Shown: positions 54,026 through 61,084 of the stretch, piece by piece
How the letters are laid out: the number at the start of each line of letters is the position of its first letter
Position numbering within the stretch: position 1 is the first letter of the stretch
NCBI GenBank assembly: GCA_938042245.1
Contig: CALIRO010000008.1
Coordinates: 1-61,084 of the forward strand
Source: an uncultured Thermoguttaceae bacterium
GTDB taxonomy: Bacteria > Planctomycetota > Planctomycetia > Pirellulales > Thermoguttaceae
Length of the DNA: 61,084 nucleotides
Direction: 5' to 3'
The notes under the pieces: model-generated
The model's input: the letters and a program-made list of their open reading frames with translations, nothing else
Told to the model about the DNA's origin: nothing
Database searches by the model: none
Translations under genes and position numbers: made by a program

Positions 54026-56029
54026 TCAATAGAGCCCCTGGTTACCTAATGTGGTCGTATGGTTTCGGAGTTTTTGGAGGATGGTTTGGAGGTCATAGAC
54101 CGATCCGGCCCAGGGGCCGCCGCTTAACGTTTGCAGCAGCGCCCAAAGCCGGGTGTCTTCCGATAGTCTCGGATCCGGCGCAAGCTGCGGGTGCATGGGC
54201 CGACGCCGAAGTTCTGCGTCAGCTTCTTCCGGGGTAAACTCCTGCCGGGTGTCGCCCACCAAATCGACCTGGCCCTGAAGGCGATGGGGATCCACGACAA
54301 TTCGGATTCGATCTCCATCCCGTAGTTTACCTATGGGTCCTCCTGCCAGTGCCTCCGGCGCTACCAGTCCGATGCAGGCCCCGGTGCTTACTCCGGAAAA
54401 ACGAGCATCGGTCAAAACGGCCACTTCGTGTCCCCAGGACAGATGTCGAAGTGCTCCGGTGATTTGGTAGATTTCAGGCAATCCGGCGCCCAACGGGCCT
54501 AGACCGATCAGGACCAGCACCTCGCCGGGCCGGATCGGCTCTTGGGGGCCGATGCCTTTAATGGCGGCAACAGCGTCGGCTTCCCGGCAGAAGACGCGTG
54601 CCGGGCCGGTTTTCCGATAGACTCCATCGGCGTCCAGCACTCGGGGGTCGATAGCCGTACTTTTGATCACCGAGCCCTCTGGGGCCAGATTCCCCTTAGG
54701 AAAACATAATGTGCCGCCCAGTCCCAATTGCCGAGCTTGTTGTGGGCTGAAGATCACCTGGTCCGGATCCACACCATCGGCTTCCTCCAATCGTTGTCGG
54801 CAGGCCTGACGCCGTGGGCTTTGCTCCCACCAGGCCAAAACTTGGCCCACCGTAAGACCGCTTACTGTCATCGCCTCCAGGTCCAGAAGGTTCCAGTCCC
54901 GGAGCCGAAGCATCACTTCCGGCACACCGCCTGCAAGCCAGACGCGCACCGTGGGATGATTGACCGGCCCGTTCGGCAGCACCGAAACCAGCCGGGGCGT
55001 CTGCCGATGCACCTGCTGCCAATCCTCCAAGGTAGGCCTAGGCAGGCCTGCTGCATGGGCAACGGCCGCCAAATGCAAAATCCAATTCGTCGAACCACCA
55101 AAGGCGGCAAAAACCACCATAGCATTTCGGAGGGCGGCTGGGCTGAGAATGTCGGAGAGCCGAACGCCTCGTTGATCCATGTCCATTAGCGCTCGGGCGC
55201 TTCGGCGGGCCAAGTCCAGCCAGACCGGTTGGCCCGAAGGCACAAGGGCTGCATGAGGCAAGGTCAATCCCAAGGCTTCGGCCATGACCTGACCTGTGGC
55301 GGCTGTGCCCAAGAACTGGCAGGTTCCGCCCTGACTGCCGCAGGCCCGGCAACCCATGACGGCGGCCCGCTCCAGGCTGATTTCGCCCCGGGCAAATCGG
55401 GCACCCAAGGTTTGCACTTCGGCGGTGTCCTCGGCATCACGACTGGGCAAAGTTACACCGGCAGGTACCACCAGAGCGGGCCAATCCCGGAGGCTGGCCA
55501 GGGCCATCAGCATCGCAGGCAAACTTTTATCACAGCCGCCAACAGCCAAAAGACCCCGCAAACCCGGCAAACTCCGGGCCAACCGCCGAAACAGCATGGC
55601 CGCATCGTTCCGATAGGCCAAACTGTCGAACATCCCCGGATGGCCTTGGGTGCGGCCGTCGCAGGGATCGGTGCAATAGGCAGCAAAGGGTACTCCGCCG
55701 GCTTGAGCCAATTCCTGGGCCGCTGCCTCCAACGCCATGCCCAACTCAAAATGCCCGGTATGAAAGCCCAAGGCCACGGGCCGACCATCCGGCGCCCGAA
55801 TACCGCCCAGATTGCTCAACAGCAGATAATGGGGGCCGGTGAGCCGATCCGCTGGCCAACCCATACCGGCGCTTTCGGTCATGCCAAAAATCAAGCCGCT
55901 AGGAGATTCTAGCAACATTTGTTCTTCAATCGGCAGACGACCCTCCGGCCCCGGCCCAACCGTCTGCACGTGATATAACCTAGGATCGCCACTATCCAAT
56001 ACGGACACCCGATCTGCCCAAGATACCAT
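54026..56029 (-). CDS. yjhG: YjhG/YagF-type D-xylonate dehydratase
   Basis: This IlvD/Edd-family dehydratase converts D-xylonate to 2-keto-3-deoxy-D-xylonate. It aligns by eye with E. coli YjhG along its length: PSGLIFGMTESAGMGWPADR, DPCDGRTQGHPGMFDSLAYR, VGGCDKSLPAMLMALA, CRACGSQGGTCQFLGTAATG, PEGSVIKSTAIDPRVLDADG and TDARFSGVSTGACIGLVAPE. The cysteines at these motifs would hold the iron-sulfur cluster. At 667 residues it matches the YjhG/YagF subgroup, longer than IlvD. AAAGGA precedes ATG 56029. It is the downstream neighbour of the gcv-xylB block but is separated by 125 bp. Confidence 0.9.
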   Translation of the reverse strand: MVSWADRVSVLDSGDPRLYHVQTVGPGPEGRLPIEEQMLLESPSGLIFGMTESAGMGWPADRLTGPHYLLLSNLGGIRAPDGRPVALGFHTGHFELGMALEAAAQELAQAGGVPFAAYCTDPCDGRTQGHPGMFDSLAYRNDAAMLFRRLARSLPGLRGLLAVGGCDKSLPAMLMALASLRDWPALVVPAGVTLPSRDAEDTAEVQTLGARFARGEISLERAAVMGCRACGSQGGTCQFLGTAATGQVMAEALGLTLPHAALVPSGQPVWLDLARRSARALMDMDQRGVRLSDILSPAALRNAMVVFAAFGGSTNWILHLAAVAHAAGLPRPTLEDWQQVHRQTPRLVSVLPNGPVNHPTVRVWLAGGVPEVMLRLRDWNLLDLEAMTVSGLTVGQVLAWWEQSPRRQACRQRLEEADGVDPDQVIFSPQQARQLGLGGTLCFPKGNLAPEGSVIKSTAIDPRVLDADGVYRKTGPARVFCREADAVAAIKGIGPQEPIRPGEVLVLIGLGPLGAGLPEIYQITGALRHLSWGHEVAVLTDARFSGVSTGACIGLVAPEALAGGPIGKLRDGDRIRIVVDPHRLQGQVDLVGDTRQEFTPEEADAELRRRPMHPQLAPDPRLSEDTRLWALLQTLSGGPWAGSVYDLQTILQKLRNHTTTLGNQGLY

Positions 56030-56154
56030 CGATTGCGTCCTTTCTCATAAAACAGGCCTTAGCTAGCACAGCGGCGGCTTTGGATAGGAGAAAAACCAGC
56101 GTTGGGTAGCCCACAAACCAGTGTGGATTGAGGCGGGCAGAGGATTTGTTCGGA

Positions 56155-57504
56155 TTATTCGGCCAGCAGGGCGGCCCAGCGGTCGATGTCGGCCTTGGTG
56201 CGTTTTTCCGTAACGGCTACCAGCAGCCCATCGGCAAGCTCTGGAAACCAGCGGCCCAGCGGCACCCCAGCAAAGAGGCCTTCTTTGGCGGCGGCGGAAA
56301 CCAGGGCCTCCATATCTTGGCCGGGCCGCCGAATCACAAACTCCTTAAAAACAGGACGTTGGAACGCCGCCTGCCATCGTCCGGTGCGGGTAATCTGGTC
56401 CAGGGCATACCGGGTCTTCTGAAGGCATAGGTTCGCCACCTCCCGAAGTCCTTGCGGCCCCATCAGAGCCAAGTAGATGCTCGCTCGAAGGGCCATCAGG
56501 CCTTGGTTGGTGCAGATGTTGCTGGTGGCCTTTTCGCGGCGGATGTGTTGTTCGCGGGTTTGCAAGGTAAGCACCCAGCAGCGACGACCGGTGCGATCTG
56601 TCGTCTGGCCGACCAGACGCCCTGGCATCCGGCGGAGAAATTGCTCGCGACAAGCCAGAATGCCCAGATACGGGCCGCCAAAGCTCAGATGATTGCCCAG
56701 ACACTGCCCTTCCGCCACGGCGATATCGGCGCCCAATTGCCCCGGGCGGCGGAGCACTCCCAGGCTTATCGGGTCGAACACTTGCACCAGCGCCGCGCCG
56801 GCTTGGTGGGCGAAGTCGGCAACCGCTTGCACGTCTTCGAGGCATCCGAAGAAATTCGGATGCTGTACCACTACGCACGCTGTGCGCTGGCAAACAATCT
56901 GCCCCAGCGATGCCAGTTCCACGGCCCCATTTGGCGTGGGCACGGTATGAATCTCCACGTCGATGTTGGCCAGATAAGCGGCCAGCACTTGCCGATATTC
57001 CGGGTGGACGCTCTCGGCTACGATTACCTCCGAGCGGCCCGGCTCGGCCGACAGAGCCATCAGTACCGCTTCGGCCATCGCGCTAGCCCCGTCGTAAAGA
57101 CTGGCGTTGGAAACGTCTAAACCAGTCAGTTGGGTGATCAGGGTCTGGTACTCGAACATCGCCTGGAGCGTGCCTTGGCTGGCCTCGGGCTGATAGGGGG
57201 TGTAAGCAGTGTAGAACTCGCTGCGGGCGGCTACGAAATCGACCACCGCGGGTACGAAGTGGTCGTACGCCCCTGCGCCCAAAAAACAAACCGCTTGTTG
57301 CGTGGAGACGTTTGCGGCAGCCAGACGCTCTACCAGTGCTGCCAGCTCCATTTCGCCCAGCGCGGGCGGAAGCTCCAGCGGCCGCTGCAAGCGCAGCTCC
57401 GCAGGAATGCTGTCCAAAAGCTCCTCGATCGACGCCGCGCCAATCTCCCGCAGCATCGCCTGTTGATCCGCGTCGGTATTAAGCAGATAAGCCATCGCAG
57501 CCAT
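56155..57504 (-). CDS. gcvPA: Glycine dehydrogenase (decarboxylating) subunit 1
   Basis: The N-terminal half of a split P protein of the glycine cleavage system. CFLGAGAYDHFVPAVVDFVA, AYTPYQPEASQGTLQAMFEY and SLYDGASAMAEAVLMAL are highly characteristic, as is ATSNICTNQGLMALRASIYL near the end. With subunit 2, which carries the PLP lysine, it decarboxylates glycine and passes the aminomethyl group to lipoyl-GcvH. Subunit 2 (gcvPB) does not follow here. Two close ATGs (57504 and 57495) are both possible; no strong ribosome binding site is seen. The upstream 200 bp carries a duplicated start-like sequence. Confidence 0.95.
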   Translation of the reverse strand: MAAMAYLLNTDADQQAMLREIGAASIEELLDSIPAELRLQRPLELPPALGEMELAALVERLAAANVSTQQAVCFLGAGAYDHFVPAVVDFVAARSEFYTAYTPYQPEASQGTLQAMFEYQTLITQLTGLDVSNASLYDGASAMAEAVLMALSAEPGRSEVIVAESVHPEYRQVLAAYLANIDVEIHTVPTPNGAVELASLGQIVCQRTACVVVQHPNFFGCLEDVQAVADFAHQAGAALVQVFDPISLGVLRRPGQLGADIAVAEGQCLGNHLSFGGPYLGILACREQFLRRMPGRLVGQTTDRTGRRCWVLTLQTREQHIRREKATSNICTNQGLMALRASIYLALMGPQGLREVANLCLQKTRYALDQITRTGRWQAAFQRPVFKEFVIRRPGQDMEALVSAAAKEGLFAGVPLGRWFPELADGLLVAVTEKRTKADIDRWAALLAE

Positions 57505-57620
57505 CAGAAGAAATCAGAAAAAATCAGAAGCATTAGAAATCGGAGCCATTGTAAAGTGTTGAAGGAATTATAAGGAAATCGGGCGATCGTAAGCCATCGC
57601 GGCCATCGAAGGCATCGGTT
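57489..57620 (-). repeat. Duplicated gcvPA start sequence and short A-rich tandem repeats
   Basis: TAAGCCATCGCNGCCATC occurs at the gcvPA start (about 57488-57505) and again at about 57592-57609. On the minus strand the upstream copy reads ATGGCCGCGATGGCTTAC, then a stop after about a dozen codons. AATCAGAA-type units repeat at about 57506-57540. A TATAAT-like box on the minus strand lies near 57566-57571. Confidence 0.5.
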
Positions 57621-57705
57621 TACTCGTGCCGGTTGATCGCTCCGGCGTTGCCGGACTGCTATCGTCTGTCGACCGCAGGCACCAGCGGGATAGTTGCGCC
57701 GACCG

Positions 57706-58113
57706 TCAATGCAAGGGGTTTGCTTCGCATAGTTTCTTATATGCCGCGTAATCGAGAAGTTGGTCTAGTTGGCCCGGGGCGCTGGGTTTGATTTTTACTA
57801 GCCATCCGGAATGATACGGGTCTTTCGAGAGCTGCTCCAAGTTGTTGGCGATGGCGGTGTTCGACTCGACGATCTGCCCGTCCACGGGACTATACAACTC
57901 GCTGACGGCCTTGACAGACTCCACCTCCCCGAACGGTTGTCCGGCTTTGACTTCGCGGCCCGGCTCGGGCAGGTCGATGTACACCAAGTCGGTGAGGGCT
58001 TCCAGCGCGTAAGCGGTTATACCGACGGTCACCAGCGGCGTCCCATCAGCGGCCGTTTCGAGCTGCGCCCATTCGTGGGTCGGCGTGTATCGCAATTGGT
58101 CCGGGGCAAGCAT
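57706..58113 (-). CDS. gcvH: Glycine cleavage system H protein
   Basis: The 135-residue lipoyl carrier shuttles the aminomethyl intermediate between P and T proteins. RYTPTHEW, ALEALTDLVYIDLPEPG and the lipoylation motif GEVESVKAVSELYSP (K68) are all present. ATG 58113 is preceded by GAGGAT and begins 10 bp after the gcvT stop; the longer open frame overlapping gcvT is rejected. gcvPA follows after 201 bp. Confidence 0.96.
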   Translation of the reverse strand: MLAPDQLRYTPTHEWAQLETAADGTPLVTVGITAYALEALTDLVYIDLPEPGREVKAGQPFGEVESVKAVSELYSPVDGQIVESNTAIANNLEQLSKDPYHSGWLVKIKPSAPGQLDQLLDYAAYKKLCEANPLH

Positions 58114-58123
58114 GGCGTAATCC

Positions 58124-59284
58124 TCAAGTTCTGTCGCGTCGATAGAACGGTAGCTCGACAACGATTGCCGGTTCGAGCCGACCGCGGATGTCGATTTGTA
58201 CGGCGGTGCCCGGCGCGGCATGTTCCGGAGAAATATAACCCATGGCGATCGACTTTTGCAACGTGGGCGAGAAAGTGCCGCTGGTCACCGTGCCGATCGC
58301 TACGCCGTTGCGCAGCACGGTGCACCCTTGGCGGGGAACACGGCGGCCTTCGGCTTGCAAACCAACGCGTATCAACTGCGGTCGACGTTCTTGGATGCGC
58401 AGCAGTGCGTCGCGGCCGGGAAAATCATAGCCGGTCAGATAGCACGTGTAGCCCAGCCCCGCTTGGAATGGGTCGATTTGTTCGGTCAGCTCGTGGCCAT
58501 ACAGCGGCATACCGGCTTCCAGGCGCAAGGTGTCGCGGGCTCCCAATCCTGTGGGCTTCGCTCCCAGCGACTTGCCGTATTCCACCAGTACTTCCCAAAC
58601 GTCGGCGGCTATGTCGGCTCCGATGCTCAGTTCGAATCCGTCTTCGCCGGTGTACCCGGTGCGGCTGAGGATTCCCCCTTGTCGCTTGGCCGCGGGGTGC
58701 AAGATGCGCACTTGGGCGCCGCGGTAGTATTTCATCCACTGAAGGTCCACGTCCACCAGCGGCTGCAACAAGGCCATCGAGCGCGGCCCGCTGATGGCGA
58801 ACATCGCCCACAGCGGAGTTACATCCGAGAAAAGCACTTCCCTACCGCGTCGCAGTGCCCGCTCCGGCGGCAAATGCTGCCGCACCCAGGCGACGATCTT
58901 CTCTCGGTTGCAGGCATTCACCACCAGCACGTAAAACGGCTGTCCGTGGGCGTTGTGGTAATAGCCCACCAGCACGTCGTCCATAATGCCGCCCTGGTAG
59001 TTGGTCACCAGCGAGTAGCGGATTTGTCCCAGTTGCATGTCGGCCACGCGGCGGGTGAGCAATTCGGCCAGGAAAACGGCTGCTCCCGGCCCCTCGAAAC
59101 GCAAACGGCCCATGTGGCTGATGTCGGTCAGTCCCACGGCCGATCGCGTCGCATGGTGCTCTTCGATAATCGAAGAGTAATACAGCGGCATTTCCCAGCC
59201 CGAAAAGTCCACCATTCGAGCGTTGTGGCTGACGTGCCACTCGTACAGCGGGGTACGTGACCGCGGTTTGTTGTCATAGTCCAT
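58124..59284 (-). CDS. gcvT: Glycine cleavage system T protein (aminomethyltransferase)
   Basis: It moves the one-carbon unit from aminomethyl-GcvH to tetrahydrofolate. RTPLYEWHVSHNARMVDFSG, DISHMGRLRFEGPGA and RTGYTGEDGFELSI are typical, and the C-terminal barrel has GTVTSGTFSPTLQKSIAMGY. The 386-residue length is normal. GAGGCG precedes ATG 59284. gcvH follows after 10 bp in one operon. Confidence 0.96.
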   Translation of the reverse strand: MDYDNKPRSRTPLYEWHVSHNARMVDFSGWEMPLYYSSIIEEHHATRSAVGLTDISHMGRLRFEGPGAAVFLAELLTRRVADMQLGQIRYSLVTNYQGGIMDDVLVGYYHNAHGQPFYVLVVNACNREKIVAWVRQHLPPERALRRGREVLFSDVTPLWAMFAISGPRSMALLQPLVDVDLQWMKYYRGAQVRILHPAAKRQGGILSRTGYTGEDGFELSIGADIAADVWEVLVEYGKSLGAKPTGLGARDTLRLEAGMPLYGHELTEQIDPFQAGLGYTCYLTGYDFPGRDALLRIQERRPQLIRVGLQAEGRRVPRQGCTVLRNGVAIGTVTSGTFSPTLQKSIAMGYISPEHAAPGTAVQIDIRGRLEPAIVVELPFYRRDRT

Positions 59285-59507
59285 CGGAAAAGCGCCTCAA
59301 GCTCTTCTGGTCGGCGATAAGCTGCCGAAATCGGGAAAACCTGCGCTTCCAGCCAAGCCAGCTTTGGCAGCGCGGCAGCCACCGGGAAAGACCACCGAAG
59401 GTCACGACCCCTCACTGCCCAACGGCACAACGGACGGCGTTTTCGCCCCCTGGGCACACGCTGGTCTTGCGCGCTGAACGCAGCCAGCACGCTACCACAT
59501 AATCGCC

Positions 59508-61040
59508 CTATCCTTCCAGCGCGGCGATACGTTGGAAATCCTCTTTCAACGAGCGATAAAGCTGCTGGTAGAGCGGGAACGCCCGATTGTAATAGTTCAC
59601 TGCCGTGCGGTTCGGCGTAGTTTGCTGCGTTACGCGGATGGTTGCCTCGCAGGCTTCCACCACGTTCTTATACGCGCCGGCGCCCACGGCCGCCAGGAGG
59701 GCCACTCCGAAAGCTGGGCCTTCCTCGCTGTTGATGGTCACAACTTTGCGGCCAAAGACATCGGCCTGTATCTGCCGCCACAGCGGACTGCGCGAACCGC
59801 CGCCGGAAGCGCGAATCTGCCGCACCGGTACACCCAGCTTCTCGATGATCTCCAGACTGTCGCGCAGCGCGTAAACCACGCCTTCCATGATGGCACGCAC
59901 CACATGGCCGCGAGTGTGGGCCAGGGTCAAGCCCACGAAACAGCCGCGGGCATGCGGATCGGCATGGGGTGTGCGCTCGCCGCTAAGATAGGGCAAGAAG
60001 AACAGCCCCTGGCTTCCGGGCGGGGCCTGGGCGGCTTCTGCCGTCAGCAGATCGTATATTTCCTTCCCTTCTTGTTTGGCCGCGGCAGCGTCGGTCTTGC
60101 ACAGCTCGTTGCGGAACCATTGCAACGACCCGCCGGCCGAAAGGTTCACGCCCATCATGTGCCATTTTCCGCGCACTGCGTGGCAAAAGGTGTGGATTCG
60201 TCCCTGGGGGTCGATCTTCACCTGATCGCAATGCACGAACATCACCCCGGAAGTGCCGATGGAGGTGGAAAGCACGCCTTTGGCCACAATGCCGTTACCC
60301 ACCGCCCCGGCGGCGCAGTCGCCCGCCCCTCCCACCACCAGACAATCGGTGGTAAGTCCCAACGCTTCGGCGGCCGCCGGTGTCAGCGTGCCAGTAACAT
60401 CTTCAGACTCGTAGCACTGGGGCAACAGGTCGATATCCAGCTCCAGCTTATCCAACAACTTCTTGGACCAAGTGCGATTGGCCACATCCAGCAAGAGCAT
60501 TCCGCTGGCGTCGCTTACCTCGGTGGCGTACACGCCGGTCAGTCGGCGGCGGATTTCGTCCTTGGGAAGAAGGATTTTCCGGGTGCGCTCGAAGTTCCGC
60601 GGCTCGTGATTGCGCAACCACAGGATCTTCGGGGCGGTAAAGCCCGTCATGGCCGGATTGGCTACCAGCTTTATCAGATTCTTCCGGCCGCCCACCCGGG
60701 CTTCCATTTCCTCGCACTCGGCGGCGGTGCGCTGGTCGTTCCACAGGATCGCCCGGCGAATCACCTTGTCGTTCTTGTCCAAGAACACCGAGCCGTGCAT
60801 CTGGCCCGACAGCCCGATGGCTCGTACGTCGCCAGGTTTGAGTTGTGCGGTTTCCATCACCCGGCGAACCGAGGCGATGGTAGCCCGCCACCAATCCTCC
60901 GGGTCTTGCTCGCTCCACAGCGGTTTGGGGACGTAACAGGGGTAGGTTTCGATCGCCGAAGCCAGAATTGTCCCGCGCTGGTCGATGGCCAGCGTTTTGG
61001 TGCCGGAAGTGCCTACGTCGATGCCGAGGTACGCGCTCAT
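59508..61040 (-). CDS. xylB: Xylulokinase
   Basis: This FGGY-family kinase phosphorylates D-xylulose to xylulose 5-phosphate. The N-terminal phosphate motif [28 protein letters not shown] (xylulokinase hallmark), [14 protein letters not shown] and C-terminal [20 protein letters not shown] support the assignment over glycerol kinase. The length, 510 residues, fits. AAAGGG precedes ATG 61040 and lies inside 19-bp tandem repeats. It is 223 bp upstream of gcvT on the same strand. xylA may be just outside the window. Confidence 0.95.
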   Translation of the reverse strand: MSAYLGIDVGTSGTKTLAIDQRGTILASAIETYPCYVPKPLWSEQDPEDWWRATIASVRRVMETAQLKPGDVRAIGLSGQMHGSVFLDKNDKVIRRAILWNDQRTAAECEEMEARVGGRKNLIKLVANPAMTGFTAPKILWLRNHEPRNFERTRKILLPKDEIRRRLTGVYATEVSDASGMLLLDVANRTWSKKLLDKLELDIDLLPQCYESEDVTGTLTPAAAEALGLTTDCLVVGGAGDCAAGAVGNGIVAKGVLSTSIGTSGVMFVHCDQVKIDPQGRIHTFCHAVRGKWHMMGVNLSAGGSLQWFRNELCKTDAAAAKQEGKEIYDLLTAEAAQAPPGSQGLFFLPYLSGERTPHADPHARGCFVGLTLAHTRGHVVRAIMEGVVYALRDSLEIIEKLGVPVRQIRASGGGSRSPLWRQIQADVFGRKVVTINSEEGPAFGVALLAAVGAGAYKNVVEACEATIRVTQQTTPNRTAVNYYNRAFPLYQQLYRSLKEDFQRIAALEG

Positions 61041-61041
61041 G

Positions 61042-61084
61042 GGTGTACCCTTTGGAAAGTGGTGTACCGTTTGGAACGTGGTGT
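61042..61084 (-). repeat. 19-bp tandem repeats directly upstream of xylB
   Basis: GGTGTACCCTTTGGAAAGT (61042-61060) and GGTGTACCGTTTGGAACGT (61061-61079) differ at two bases, and a third copy begins at 61080 and runs off the window. On the coding strand they read ACNTTCCAAANGGTACACC. The unit next to xylB includes its ribosome binding site, so a protein bound here could block translation or transcription. Confidence 0.75.

Noticed and set aside
58196..59260. 354-codon plus-strand frame opposite gcvT
   Set aside because: His/Gln-rich antisense shadow of gcvT with no family match.

Overview
The window reads as a stretch of a Planctomycetes chromosome, most likely Pirellulales and possibly the thermophilic Thermoguttaceae. 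The evidence is the gene content: a DUF1559 pseudopilin with a small lipoprotein before it, a BBP7-type outer-membrane barrel, DUF1080, a formylglycine sulfatase, a PA14/PKD/TPR secreted protein, a Cys-rich exported protein and a tandem BMC shell protein. The genus is inference. Genes mix strands, operons are short, and spacers of 300-1000 bp are common. No tRNA, rRNA, CRISPR array, transposase or phage gene was recognised.

Layout. 1-7 kb: a truncated TadG/von Willebrand protein, a class IV aminotransferase, an alpha/beta hydrolase, a small lipoprotein and a lone OppF ATPase. 7.5-12.4 kb: sulfatase and the PA14/PKD/TPR protein, separated by dispersed repeats. 12.8-18.3 kb: a flgM-fur pair with a small protein downstream, BBP7 barrel, aroH, and mntP behind a chain of mini-ORFs. 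18.5-24.3 kb: sialidase-like protein, class 3 lipase, Gfo/Idh oxidoreductase, miaB. 24.6-29.4 kb: yidD, rnpA, a CbpA-type J protein and divergent priA. 29.6-38.2 kb: pabB, an SDR lacking its usual catalytic residues, DUF1080, a TTG-start lipoprotein, LptF/G permease, and a tandem-BMC protein behind a DapA-family lyase. 38.3-53.6 kb: a large membrane protein, thiS, heparinase-like protein, OprP-type porin, Cys-rich protein, hsp20, site-2 protease with CBS domains, lipoprotein plus DUF1559, rnhA and SRAP. 54-61 kb, all minus strand: YjhG-type D-xylonate dehydratase, then gcvPA, gcvH, gcvT and xylB.

How the genes fit together. The window is rich in polysaccharide and sugar-acid functions (sulfatase, sialidase-like, heparinase-like, Gfo/Idh, DUF1080, xylulokinase, xylonate dehydratase, aldolase), which suits a polysaccharide-degrading planctomycete. 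XylB would serve the isomerase route for xylose. YjhG plus a DapA-family aldolase could serve the oxidative route that releases glycolaldehyde. The aldolase-like gene sits 159 bp upstream of a BMC shell gene, so an aldehyde-handling microcompartment is a plausible but unproven reading and the most interesting lead here.

Non-coding signals of note are a repeat with a GTCTAGAC core present in opposite orientations at 41.0 and 47.7 kb, CTCTCCC-type hairpin repeats in three spacers, AT-rich 27-bp direct repeats at 33.2 kb, 19-bp tandem repeats before xylB, two clear intrinsic terminators and one near-consensus sigma-70 promoter.
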